Shown one piece after another: positions 18,725 through 27,142 of a DNA stretch of 64,000 bases. This DNA comes from Fen-1135 sp963705275 (GTDB lineage Bacteria; Desulfobacterota; Syntrophia; Syntrophales; UBA2185). The notes below the pieces were generated by a model. It saw only the letters and a list, made by a program, of their open reading frames with translations. It was not told the DNA's origin and did no database searches. Location of the stretch: the NCBI GenBank assembly GCA_963705275.1, contig OY970063.1, forward strand, positions 1-64,000, read 5' to 3'. Numbering within the stretch: the first letter of the stretch is position 1; every line of letters begins with the position of its first letter. A program made the position numbers and the translations under genes.

Positions 18725-19318
18725 CTATCCATAGTTAATAGCTTGCATTTTCAAAGTGCCTTTTATCTCAAAGTTAACAAGTGCGCCCTTCTCATCGGAC
18801 AGATTTGAGATAATGCTTACACTGTTGATATAAAAAAAGGGCGAAATCAGTGACTGCAAATAACCGATATGGTTAATAAATGCGGTATAGTCATGAATCA
18901 CGCCCGTGATGGTTAAAGGTAAAGTAACCTCGTCACCCTTTCTTTCAAAATTTTCAACCATGATGTCGACATTTTTCATGCGCGATTTTATGGAATCGAT
19001 TGCCGTCAAGAGGGTGCCCTCCATTGCCTCGCTCTTATCATGCGGCTGGAAGATCGATCTGGCACTCGCTACAGTTTGGCTTTCTTTTTTCGTCGCCTCT
19101 TTCATCTTCACACTGTTTATTTTGACAGTCTGAAATTTATTTAATGTATCTGTGAGGCTGGTGATGTAAGACTCCGATATGAGTGCGCCTGAGATGAGCG
19201 CCGTAGCCAAGAATGCGGAAGCCGCATAGCGCAGCAGGATGCTTTTCAGTCTCGCATCCATGGGAACGCGATCGGCTGGTTTATGTTTTATTTTGAATTT
19301 CAATTTGGAAGTGTCCAT
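18725..19318 (-). CDS. PilO-like inner-membrane alignment protein
   Basis: The 197-residue protein has a short cytoplasmic basic segment, one membrane helix (about residues 28-48), a coiled-coil stretch (about residues 50-80), and a C-terminal ferredoxin-like PilO domain (VTLPLTITGVIHDYTAFINH, FFYINSVSIISNL). PilO pairs with PilN and binds PilP in the periplasm. It overlaps the end of the PilM-PilN fusion by 38 bases, so the order PilM-PilN-PilO-PilP-secretin is kept. Assignment is by topology and synteny more than by motif. Confidence 0.75.
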   Translation of the reverse strand: MDTSKLKFKIKHKPADRVPMDARLKSILLRYAASAFLATALISGALISESYITSLTDTLNKFQTVKINSVKMKEATKKESQTVASARSIFQPHDKSEAMEGTLLTAIDSIKSRMKNVDIMVENFERKGDEVTLPLTITGVIHDYTAFINHIGYLQSLISPFFYINSVSIISNLSDEKGALVNFEIKGTLKMQAINYG

Positions 19319-20633
19319 TTCTTAATTCAATATTCTTTGAAACGACCACGAGACCGGAAACATTAGTGCAACTGGCGAGTAGTTTCATGAATGTCCTGTG
19401 CATATCTCCGTAGTTTTTCGAGGTTATGCTCCCGGATATCTGAATCAGCAAAAAATCTTTCTTATTGTTTAACTGGACGGTCTCAACAATCACGTTTTCC
19501 ATGGGAAGAAATCTCAGTGAGAGGAGCGCCTTTTGAATATCGGGGCTTGAGCGCGCTTCATTAATCAGATTAATAAGAGGCAAAAATTGCTGCAATTTTG
19601 CCGTATCTTTTTCATAAGCGGATGCAACTGCGTCGACTTCTGTCAGATCTTTTCTGAGTATGTTAATCTTCTCCTTCATCAGAAATATCTGCGACATATT
19701 TATTAATATCAATCCAAGTCCGATGAGCGAGAGCAGAAGAAAAAAAACAGCTCCGTAAGAAGCAATACGCTTCTGCGTGAAAAGCGTTCTGTATATGAGG
19801 GGCAGAAGATTTGCATCCCCCAGTTCATTTCCGAAAGCGATGGCTGATACGGGTGCAGCGAAATCTTTGAGAGTGGCATCAGAGGCGAGAACACTTGTCG
19901 GGTAGGCAACTGGGACTGTTGGAATAATGGTGTTCAAGGCGCCTTCCTTTGTTGCTGCATTCATCAAGACGATCTGTTCGGCATTCAGTCGCAAGTTCTG
20001 CCGGCAGTAACTGACGGTCATATTGATATTGTCAACATCGAGATCAGTCAGCGCCGATCCTGAAGACGGCGTGATCCTGATAAAGCAGATCTCTCCATTT
20101 CTAACGAGAAAAAAAGTCCTTTCCGTCTCGGAAACCAACAGGCATAGAACCGTCTTATCTTTCCAGTCTTCCGATGATTTGACCAAGCGGGAAAGCGCCA
20201 GGATATCGGGGCATAAGTATTTCACCGTTATGCCATATCGGTTGAATCGTTCGGTAATTTCGCAGAGTTCATTATTGTCGACGGCAAGAAAAAATATCTC
20301 CCTCATTCCCTTATCACCGGGCGTTTTCTCGGTAAGATTGCTGTAGAAATAGGAGAAGTCCTTCAATTCTGAAAAACGTTTTCTTATTTCAGCCTCAACG
20401 ATTTTTTTGACATACGTCTTCTTTGCGGGGGGGACCATCATGGTGTCGCTGTAAAATCTTCTCGGTCGGCAGACGACCGTTAGATCGGTAAATCTCGACG
20501 TCTCTAAGAAAGAATCAAACTCCTCATCCTTGAAGATGGACGTTTTTTGGATGACTGTCTTTCCCTTTTCGATGGACGCATAAACCACCTTAACTGATCT
20601 ACCTTCAAGGCTGACTGCTACTCTCTTGCCCAA
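19281..20633 (-). CDS. PilM-PilN fusion, actin-like plus membrane domain
   Basis: The 450-residue protein joins two normally separate pilus proteins. Residues 1 to about 270 look like PilM, an actin-fold cytoplasmic protein (MGKRVAVSLEGRSVKVVYAS, REIFFLAVDNNEL). A membrane helix follows (about residues 291-312), then a coiled coil and a PilN-type periplasmic domain (FLPMENVIVETVQL, FLLIQISGSITSKNYG). Direct fusion would fix the inner-membrane complex at 1:1. The start is TTG with an AAAGGA site. It is the first gene of the minus-strand pilus operon and is preceded by a good promoter. Confidence 0.75.
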   Translation of the reverse strand: MGKRVAVSLEGRSVKVVYASIEKGKTVIQKTSIFKDEEFDSFLETSRFTDLTVVCRPRRFYSDTMMVPPAKKTYVKKIVEAEIRKRFSELKDFSYFYSNLTEKTPGDKGMREIFFLAVDNNELCEITERFNRYGITVKYLCPDILALSRLVKSSEDWKDKTVLCLLVSETERTFFLVRNGEICFIRITPSSGSALTDLDVDNINMTVSYCRQNLRLNAEQIVLMNAATKEGALNTIIPTVPVAYPTSVLASDATLKDFAAPVSAIAFGNELGDANLLPLIYRTLFTQKRIASYGAVFFLLLSLIGLGLILINMSQIFLMKEKINILRKDLTEVDAVASAYEKDTAKLQQFLPLINLINEARSSPDIQKALLSLRFLPMENVIVETVQLNNKKDFLLIQISGSITSKNYGDMHRTFMKLLASCTNVSGLVVVSKNIELRNGHFQIEIQNKT

Positions 20634-20676
20634 TCTCTGTCCTTTCCGCCCTCGTTTCGGGTAACAAACCGAATCC

Positions 20677-20705
20677 TATATACCCTGTATTTCTTACCCT
20701 TTCAA
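20677..20705 (-). promoter_or_regulatory. sigma70-type promoter of pilus assembly operon
   Basis: On the minus strand TTGAAA (20705-20700) and TATATA (20682-20677) are separated by exactly 17 bases. They lie about 45 bases upstream of the TTG start of the PilM-PilN gene. No other strong promoter-like pair was seen for this operon. Confidence 0.55.
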
Positions 20706-20994
20706 GTGTTTTCGGAAATATTGACTTGTCACTGGGGACGCTTTGTTCAAGGCTTGTACATCACTTGACCCCGCTTACGATGGACAGGAACGAAATAATT
20801 CCGCGAATGCTCTCGTGCGATGACAGTGAACTGATTTCAGAGTTAAATATTTGTTGACTATAAATTGCCCTTATATTAATTATTTGAAGCTTTCCTCAGC
20901 AAATTGCGGAGCATCTTCGATTCTTAAGGAACAGTAGATGAAGCCGGACTGATTTCAGGGAGCTGTCAATAAATATTTAGGACGATGGGAGAGA
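20706..20994. other. divergent intergenic region
   Basis: The gap separates the pilus operon (minus) from miaB (plus). A TTGACT at 20854-20859 followed by an AT-rich TATATTAAT stretch may be the miaB promoter, but the spacing is poor. No RNA gene or repeat was recognised. Confidence 0.35.
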
Positions 20995-22323
20995 TTGGAG
21001 AAGAAGAATTTATTTATTTACACATTCGGCTGTCAGATGAATGTGCATGATTCTGAGAAGATCGCTGCATTGATGGAAGACTCCGGATACGCAAGCGTGG
21101 ATGATGTCGGGAGGGCTGACCTTATCATTATCAATACGTGCAGCATAAGAGAAAAGGCTGCGCAGAAGGTGTACAGTCAGCTGGGCAGATTAAAGAAATT
21201 TAAAGAAAGAAACCCCAGACTCATTATCGGGGTAGGAGGCTGTCTTGCGCAACAGTGGGGATCAAAGTTCATTGAAAGAGTTCCCTACCTCGATCTGGTT
21301 TTCGGGACACATAACATACACAACCTTCCCGATTTGATAACGAAGATAGAAAATACGGGACTGCCGGTCGTTCGAACGGATTTCCAGGAAGCCGTGAAGT
21401 CCCTCGGCATTCTGGCGCCTACTAAGAACGGCAAAGTGACGTCCTATGTCACTATAATGCAGGGATGCAATAATCTTTGTTCCTATTGTGTTGTTCCCCA
21501 CGTGCGGGGCAAGGAGGAGAGCAGATCATTGTCGGACATCGTAAAGGAAGTCACGGTGCTGGCTGGCCGCGGCGTTAAAGAGGTTACTCTTCTAGGGCAG
21601 AACGTCAATTCATACGGCAAGACCATCGGCAACGGATATGACTTCGCAGATCTGCTCTACGAAATCGGATTGATCGGGGGTATCGAAAGAATAAGATTTA
21701 CAACATCGCACCCCAAAGACCTCTCCGACAGGCTGGTGCGCTGTTTTTCAGAGGTCGATAAATTATGTGAACACATCCATCTTCCCGTACAGACGGGTTC
21801 TGACAGGGTTCTCGAGATGATGAACAGATGTTATACAAGGGCGGATTATTTTGACAGAGTTGATAAACTCAGGGCTGTTTGCCCTGACATCAGCATTACT
21901 TCGGACATTATCGTGGGATTTCCCGGTGAAACGGAGAGGGATTTCGAAGCAACAATTGACATGATGGGGAAAATCAGGTTTGATAACTTGTTTTCTTTCA
22001 AGTACTCGGAACGGGACGGGACCGCCGCGGCAAAACTCGGCGACAAGGTAAGCGAATACGTTAAGAGCGACAGACTTAAAATTGTCCAGGCACTTCAAGA
22101 AAAGCATACCTTGGAAAGGAATAAAGTCATGATAGGGAATACGGAGGAGATTCTCATTGAGGAAGTAAGCAAGAACTCCAGAGAAGATGTGGCAGGCAGG
22201 ACGCGCACCAATAAGATTGTGAACTTCAGAGGGAATCGTGAACTGATCGGCAAGACAGTCTCCGTTTTGATTACCGATGCATATCAACATTCTCTGAGGG
22301 GGAGGTTACTGAATGTTAATTAA
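20995..22323 (+). CDS. miaB: tRNA-2-methylthio-N6-dimethylallyladenosine synthase
   Basis: The 442-residue radical-SAM methylthiotransferase thiomethylates i6A37 in tRNAs reading UNN codons. The N-terminal MTTase domain has its three cluster cysteines in TFGCQMNVHDSE, IINTCSIRE and VGGCLAQ. The radical SAM cluster is CNNLCSYCVVPHVRG, and a TRAM domain ends the protein (about residues 375-440). The length is normal. The start is TTG at 20995 with a GGGAGA site. Its 3' end overlaps the nuclease gene by 11 bases, so the two are coupled. Confidence 0.96.
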   Translation: MEKKNLFIYTFGCQMNVHDSEKIAALMEDSGYASVDDVGRADLIIINTCSIREKAAQKVYSQLGRLKKFKERNPRLIIGVGGCLAQQWGSKFIERVPYLDLVFGTHNIHNLPDLITKIENTGLPVVRTDFQEAVKSLGILAPTKNGKVTSYVTIMQGCNNLCSYCVVPHVRGKEESRSLSDIVKEVTVLAGRGVKEVTLLGQNVNSYGKTIGNGYDFADLLYEIGLIGGIERIRFTTSHPKDLSDRLVRCFSEVDKLCEHIHLPVQTGSDRVLEMMNRCYTRADYFDRVDKLRAVCPDISITSDIIVGFPGETERDFEATIDMMGKIRFDNLFSFKYSERDGTAAAKLGDKVSEYVKSDRLKIVQALQEKHTLERNKVMIGNTEEILIEEVSKNSREDVAGRTRTNKIVNFRGNRELIGKTVSVLITDAYQHSLRGRLLNVN

Positions 22324-22813
22324 GATGAAGGTTGCCGGATTAACGATAGATCCACTGACGAATACGCCTATCGTAATCTTAAAGGATATGGATGAGAAAA
22401 AAGCCATTCCCATATGGATAGGCCTTTTTGAGGCAAGCGCCATCGCAACGGAGCTGGAGAAAATTACTTTTTCCAGGCCCATGACGCATGATCTCATCTA
22501 CGAAATACTGAAAGCCGTCGATATAGAGGTAATCCAGATTGAGATCCATGATCTTAGAAACAACACTTTTTTCGCCAATGTCCATTTGTTAAGAGGCGGC
22601 GAGACAATCGTGGTTGATTCGCGGCCGAGCGATGCGATTGCCGTTGCGCTGCGGTCCAATGCCCCCATATTTGTGGACGAAAAGGTTATCGAAAAATCGA
22701 GAAATGTTGACTTCGGCAAGAAGATAACGGATCTTGATAATTTGAAAGATGAGAAATTGAAGGAATTTCTGGAGAACCTTTCTCCTGACGATTTTGGAAA
22801 GTATAAGATGTGA
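22313..22813 (+). CDS. bifunctional nuclease family protein (DUF151)
   Basis: The 166-residue protein is a BFN/DUF151 family member. It has the family pattern KVAGLTIDPLTNTPIVILKD, then LPIWIG-like IPIWIGLFEASAIA, TFSRPMTHDL and the conserved VDSRPSDAIAVALRSNAPIF. Members have been described as DNases/RNases, but the physiological role in bacteria is unclear. It is translationally coupled to miaB by an 11-base overlap, a neighbourhood common in deltaproteobacteria. No terminator follows. Confidence 0.9.
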   Translation: MLIKMKVAGLTIDPLTNTPIVILKDMDEKKAIPIWIGLFEASAIATELEKITFSRPMTHDLIYEILKAVDIEVIQIEIHDLRNNTFFANVHLLRGGETIVVDSRPSDAIAVALRSNAPIFVDEKVIEKSRNVDFGKKITDLDNLKDEKLKEFLENLSPDDFGKYKM

Positions 22814-22978
22814 GGCGATAGCTATATTTGGGAGTTAAGATTAATTAAACAATGGTCTGCAGGTTCGCTGAATGTAGTTTCGATTAATAAGTGACTGTCA
22901 AAGTATCATGTTTGCCACGAGAGAGTACGGACGTGCTTTTATTTGAAAAAATTTCGTGGCTCTTATTTTTTGAGAGAT

Positions 22979-23959
22979 ATGGAAAAAGAAATCGCTAATT
23001 TCGGGCTTCACATGGATGTAGAGAGAAACCTCTCCCCGAATACAAGAAAGAATTATCTTTCCGATGTCAGGCAGTTCAAGGCTTTCCTTGATGCTAATAG
23101 CATATCTGCGAAAGTAGATGGCGCAGGCGGCATGATTGATATAGATCACCTGGTAATCAGGGCCTTCCTGGGATCTCTCTATCGTGAAAGGCTCAAGAAG
23201 GTCACCATATCAAGGAAGGTTACCGCTCTGAGGACTTTTTTCAATTATCTTGAGCGTAAAGGGAAGATCAAGGTCAATCCCGGACAGATGGTTCAGGCGC
23301 CGAAGATCGAGAAATATATACCTACATTCCTGTCGGTGGAAGAAATGTTCAGTCTGCTCGAGTCAAAAAGCCCGACAGACGCCTTTGGTTTGAGAGACAG
23401 GACAATTGTTGAATTGTTTTATTCGACTGGCATTCGCCTCTCCGAACTTGCGGGACTTAACAGGAGTGATGTAGATTACAGCCTGGGTTTGATGAAGATC
23501 AGGGGGAAGGGAAAGAAAGAACGGATGGTGCCTGTCGGTGATAAGGCAGTAATCGCCTTGAGGACATATCTTGATAAAAGAAACGAAGTTCCTCCGATAA
23601 ATATTAGGGATGGTTCGGATGAGCCGGTCTTTGTCAACAGGGCAGGCGCGAGGCTGAGTACGAGAAGTATTGCAAGGATCCTGGATAAATTGGTCCTCGC
23701 CAGTGGATTGGGAAGAAAAATAAGCCCGCACATGTTAAGACACACCTTCGCGACACATATGATGGAAGCAGGCGCTGATCTCAGGGCTATTCAGGAATTT
23801 CTCGGTCACGAAAGCCTTTCCACAACGCAGAAATACATGTCCGTCACCGTCGGCAGACTGATGGAAGTTTACGATAAAGCCCATCCGAAGGCCAGAGGTG
23901 ATAAGTACGAAAAAACGGAAGTTCAAACAAGTCACGAGAATGCAATAGAGGCGAAGTGA
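22979..23959 (+). CDS. xerC: tyrosine recombinase XerC/XerD
   Basis: A 326-residue tyrosine recombinase. An N-terminal SAM-like domain (about residues 1-100) is followed by the catalytic domain with Arg in STGIRLSELAGL, Lys in RGKGKKERMVP, His-x-x-Arg in SPHMLRHTFATHM, His in FLGHESLSTTQKY and the nucleophile Tyr at the end of that motif. It resolves chromosome dimers at dif. The ATG at 22979 is chosen because it gives the usual Xer length; a TTG at 22943 would add 12 residues. The last 20 residues are an extra charged tail. The location next to hslVU marks it as the housekeeping Xer, not an island integrase. XerC versus XerD cannot be settled by eye. Confidence 0.92.
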   Translation: MEKEIANFGLHMDVERNLSPNTRKNYLSDVRQFKAFLDANSISAKVDGAGGMIDIDHLVIRAFLGSLYRERLKKVTISRKVTALRTFFNYLERKGKIKVNPGQMVQAPKIEKYIPTFLSVEEMFSLLESKSPTDAFGLRDRTIVELFYSTGIRLSELAGLNRSDVDYSLGLMKIRGKGKKERMVPVGDKAVIALRTYLDKRNEVPPINIRDGSDEPVFVNRAGARLSTRSIARILDKLVLASGLGRKISPHMLRHTFATHMMEAGADLRAIQEFLGHESLSTTQKYMSVTVGRLMEVYDKAHPKARGDKYEKTEVQTSHENAIEAK

Positions 23960-23993
23960 TCAGGAAGCTCTTTGCGGGAGGTCTTAAGCGTTC

Positions 23994-24569
23994 ATGGATA
24001 TAAAAGGAACAACGATATTAGCCGTCAGACATGGCGGAAAGGTTACGGTTGCCGGTGACGGTCAGGTTACAGTTGATGTAACGATCATGAAGCACGGCGC
24101 CAGAAAGGTCCGCAGACTCTATAATAATCAGGTCATCGTCGGTTTTGCGGGCGCGACGGCCGACGCCTTTACCCTTTTTGACCGCTTTGATCAGAAGCTG
24201 GAGCAGTATAAGGGCAATCTATTGAGGGCCGCCGTTGAGCTAACGAAGGACTGGAGGACGGACAGGATATTGAGGCATCTCGAGGCGTTGATGATTGCCG
24301 TGAGCAAGGATCATTTCCTGATCATATCTGGAAACGGTGACGTCATCGAATCCGATGACGACGTCATGGCCATAGGGTCAGGAGGCGCTTATGCTCTGGC
24401 TGCAGCGCGCGCCCTCGTTCGGTATTCGAGTTTGACGGCCACGGAGATAGCGAAAGAGGCGCTTAAGATTGCATCAGAAATTTGTATTTATACAAATGAC
24501 AATATTACCGTTGAAGAGTTGGACGTTCATCAGAAAGCGGAGGGCAGGAGCGATAGGAAATCGAAGTAG
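23994..24569 (+). CDS. hslV: ATP-dependent protease subunit HslV
   Basis: The 191-residue peptidase is the HslV half of HslUV. The mature enzyme should start at Thr in GTTILAVRHGGKVTVAGDGQ after removal of a short propeptide (MDIKG). Other family segments are MKHGARKVRRLYNN, GFAGATADAFTLFDRF, KDWRTDRILRHLEALM and AIGSGGAYALAAARAL. It lies 34 bases after xerC and 112 bases before hslU, a standard arrangement. The C-terminus has about ten extra charged residues. Confidence 0.96.
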   Translation: MDIKGTTILAVRHGGKVTVAGDGQVTVDVTIMKHGARKVRRLYNNQVIVGFAGATADAFTLFDRFDQKLEQYKGNLLRAAVELTKDWRTDRILRHLEALMIAVSKDHFLIISGNGDVIESDDDVMAIGSGGAYALAAARALVRYSSLTATEIAKEALKIASEICIYTNDNITVEELDVHQKAEGRSDRKSK

Positions 24570-24681
24570 TTCCGTTATAGAGTGCGGTCGCGGCTCCTGT
24601 CGTAAGGATTACGATCTACAGATAAGGTAAATATTTGGCTCTGCAAAAAGCTCCAAGAGCTGAGAAAAGGCAAGAACTATT

Positions 24682-26064
24682 ATGTCATCTACGCAATTAA
24701 CGCCGCGAGAGATCGTGGAAAAATTGGACAAGTATATCATCGGTCAGGGCGATGCCAAGAAGGCGGTGGCAATTGCACTCAGAAACAGGTGGAGGCGCCA
24801 GAATGTGACGAAAGAACTGGGAGAAGAGATATCCCCCAAGAACATCATCATGATTGGACCAACCGGCGTAGGCAAGACGGAGATTGCCCGGAGACTGGCG
24901 AAGCTGGACAACTCCCCTTTTTTGAAGATAGAAGCATCAAAGTTTACCGAGGTCGGTTACGTCGGCAGGGATGTGGAGTCCATGGTTCGCGATCTTGTTG
25001 AGCTGGCCGTAAACATGATCAAATCGGAAGAGCAGAAGAATGTAAAGCCCAAGGCCGCCGAGCTGGCTGAGGAGAGACTTCTTGATATTCTGATTCCGCC
25101 AAAGCCTGTTGAGAGGAAGGTAGAGGATCTTATTTCAGACAGACACCTGGATGTGCACGAAGCTGAGCAGCCCCTGCCGGTTGATAATACCCGTGAAAAG
25201 ATGCGCAGGCTCCTCCGCGAAGGGAAGCTTGATAGCCGTTTTGTGGAATTAGAAATCTCGGAAGTGAAAAGCGGTCCGATGATAGAAGTCATTACATCCT
25301 CCGGCATCGAGGATATGGGATTGAATATCAAGGAAATGTTTGGAAATATTTTTCCGCAGAAGAAAAAGAAGAGAAGGGTGAAAGTCCCTGAGGCGCTGGA
25401 ATTACTTGAGCAGGAAGAGGCACAGAGACTGGTTGACATGGACAAGGTCACAAGAACGGCCGTTGAAAGGGTTGAACAGTCGGGAATCATATTCCTCGAC
25501 GAGATCGACAAGATCGTGGGAAGCGATTCAACGCATGGCCCGGATGTATCGAGAGAGGGCGTTCAGAGGGACCTTCTGCCCATTGTGGAAGGCTCTACTG
25601 TGAACACACGCTATGGGATGGTCAAGACGGACCATATACTTTTTATCTCAGCAGGCGCATTCAGCTCGTCGAAGCCGTCTGATCTGATCCCTGAGCTTCA
25701 GGGGCGGTTTCCCATAAGGGTTGAACTGGATTCACTCGGGAAGGAGGAGTTCATCCGTATTCTTACGGAACCTCATAACGCCCTTATCAAGCAGTATATT
25801 GAGATGATGGCCACCGAAGAGGTTAAACTGTCTTTCACGGATGACGCGATTGCGGAGGTCGCGGAAGTGGCGGCGGTGGTGAACGAAAGAACGGAGAACA
25901 TCGGGGCCAGGAGGCTTTACACCATTATGGAGACCCTGCTGGATGACATATCCTTCAACGCCCCGGATATGGCGGGACAGGAAGTAGTAATCGATGCCAG
26001 CTATGTAAAAGAGAAACTCGAGGACATCGTCGAGGATGAAGACTTAAGCAGATATATCCTATAA
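24682..26064 (+). CDS. hslU: ATP-dependent protease ATPase subunit HslU
   Basis: The 460-residue AAA+ unfoldase has the N-terminal LTPREIVEKLDKYIIGQ, Walker A GPTGVGKTEIARRLAKL, the pore-loop motif KFTEVGYVGRDVES, an intermediate I-domain (about residues 110-240), Walker B IIFLDEIDKI and the C-terminal docking tail ending SRYIL that inserts into HslV. Length and motif order are normal. It is followed 12 bases later by argB, so protease and arginine genes are probably on one transcript. The upstream gap contains CAAAAAGCTCCAAGAGCTGAG, resembling part of the repeat at 28361. Confidence 0.97.
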   Translation: MSSTQLTPREIVEKLDKYIIGQGDAKKAVAIALRNRWRRQNVTKELGEEISPKNIIMIGPTGVGKTEIARRLAKLDNSPFLKIEASKFTEVGYVGRDVESMVRDLVELAVNMIKSEEQKNVKPKAAELAEERLLDILIPPKPVERKVEDLISDRHLDVHEAEQPLPVDNTREKMRRLLREGKLDSRFVELEISEVKSGPMIEVITSSGIEDMGLNIKEMFGNIFPQKKKKRRVKVPEALELLEQEEAQRLVDMDKVTRTAVERVEQSGIIFLDEIDKIVGSDSTHGPDVSREGVQRDLLPIVEGSTVNTRYGMVKTDHILFISAGAFSSSKPSDLIPELQGRFPIRVELDSLGKEEFIRILTEPHNALIKQYIEMMATEEVKLSFTDDAIAEVAEVAAVVNERTENIGARRLYTIMETLLDDISFNAPDMAGQEVVIDASYVKEKLEDIVEDEDLSRYIL

Positions 26065-26076
26065 CGGGAGATTAAT

Positions 26077-26967
26077 ATGGATAATATAGAGAAGTCCATT
26101 GAGCGGGCCGAAATTCTGTTGGAGTCCCTCCCTTATATACGCAGGTTCTATAACAAGACCATCGTCATCAAGTACGGCGGCCATGCCATGGTCGACGCGG
26201 AGCTGAAGGATCTCTTCGCCAAGGATGTAGTTATGATGAAGTATATAGGCATCCATCCCGTGGTGGTTCACGGGGGCGGTCCGCAGATAGGAAATTTCTT
26301 GAAGAAACTCGGCAAGGACTCCAAGTTCGTCCAGGGCATGCGGGTAACTGACGAAGAGACGATGGACATCGTAGAGATGGTTCTGGTTGGCAAGGTTAAC
26401 AAGGAAATTGTCGGTTTAATAAATCAACACGGCGGCAAGGCGGTGGGGCTGAGCGGAAAGGACGGAGATCTGATCCGGGCGGAAAAATATTATCTCAGCG
26501 AAGAGAAGGCAAAGGCCACACCTCCGGAAATTATCGACATCGGCCTGGTGGGGAAGGTGAAGAGCATCAATGCGGAGTTGATTGTCTCCCTTGTGAACAA
26601 CGGTTTTATTCCTGTCATCGCCCCCACCGGTCGGGGAGACATGGGTGAGACATATAATATAAATGCGGATATCGTTGCCGGCGAAGTGGCGTCTGCACTC
26701 AAAGCGGAGAAGCTGGTCTTGTTGACTGATGTGGAGGGCGTAATTAATGCGGACGGGAAGTTGGTCAACACCATGAAGGATAGAGACGTTATCAGCATGA
26801 TAGATACCGGTACTATAAGCGGCGGCATGTATCCCAAGGTTAAGTGCTGTCTTAAAGCGCTCAACGGCGGTGTAAAGAAGACCCATATTGTGGATGGGCG
26901 CCTGAAGCATGCCGTGCTTCTCGAGGTTTTCACGGATAGAGGCATTGGGACAGAAATAGTGCTGTGA
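26077..26967 (+). CDS. argB: acetylglutamate kinase
   Basis: The 296-residue enzyme phosphorylates N-acetylglutamate, the second step of arginine synthesis. Family motifs are VIKYGGHAMVD (phosphate-binding Lys-Gly-Gly), VVHGGGPQIG, GLSGKDGDLI, NINADIVAGEVASAL and LLTDVEGV. The long N-terminal helix (residues 1-20) is typical of arginine-inhibited hexameric forms, so feedback inhibition is likely but inferred. It is the first of the arg genes. A REP-like hairpin lies in the gap to argD. Confidence 0.96.
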   Translation: MDNIEKSIERAEILLESLPYIRRFYNKTIVIKYGGHAMVDAELKDLFAKDVVMMKYIGIHPVVVHGGGPQIGNFLKKLGKDSKFVQGMRVTDEETMDIVEMVLVGKVNKEIVGLINQHGGKAVGLSGKDGDLIRAEKYYLSEEKAKATPPEIIDIGLVGKVKSINAELIVSLVNNGFIPVIAPTGRGDMGETYNINADIVAGEVASALKAEKLVLLTDVEGVINADGKLVNTMKDRDVISMIDTGTISGGMYPKVKCCLKALNGGVKKTHIVDGRLKHAVLLEVFTDRGIGTEIVL

Positions 26968-27011
26968 GATTTTGAAATTTGCTTCGAAAGTGCTCCAGTT
27001 AGGAAGTTTAT

Positions 27012-27100
27012 TGTCATTTCGAGTGTAGCGAGAAATCTTAGCAGGGGTAATACTGGAAGATATCTCCCTTCGGTCGATATGACACCTCAATAATGAAGTG
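27012..27100. repeat. REP-like inverted repeat, copy 1
   Basis: The argB-argD gap holds an imperfect inverted repeat bounded by TGTCAT (27012) and ATGACA (ending 27084). The arms read TCGAGTGTAGCGAGAAATCT and, on the other side, AGATATCTCCCTTCGGTCGA. A related element lies before dapB. Elements with TGTCAT...GAGAAATCT ends are common intergenic repeats in deltaproteobacterial genomes. Confidence 0.65.
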
Positions 27101-27142
27101 ATGTACTTGGTAGAAATTTTTGATTAGTAGGGTGGTTTATAA

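Noticed and set aside
22979..23959. The tyrosine recombinase as the integrase of the tRNA-Cys segments
   Set aside because: It lies 15 kb away between bfn and hslV, a conserved housekeeping position, and has normal Xer length and motifs.
24957..25511. Long open frame antisense to hslU (184 codons)
   Set aside because: The hslU frame is intact with all motifs. The antisense frame is Ser-rich low-complexity sequence mirrored from its codons.
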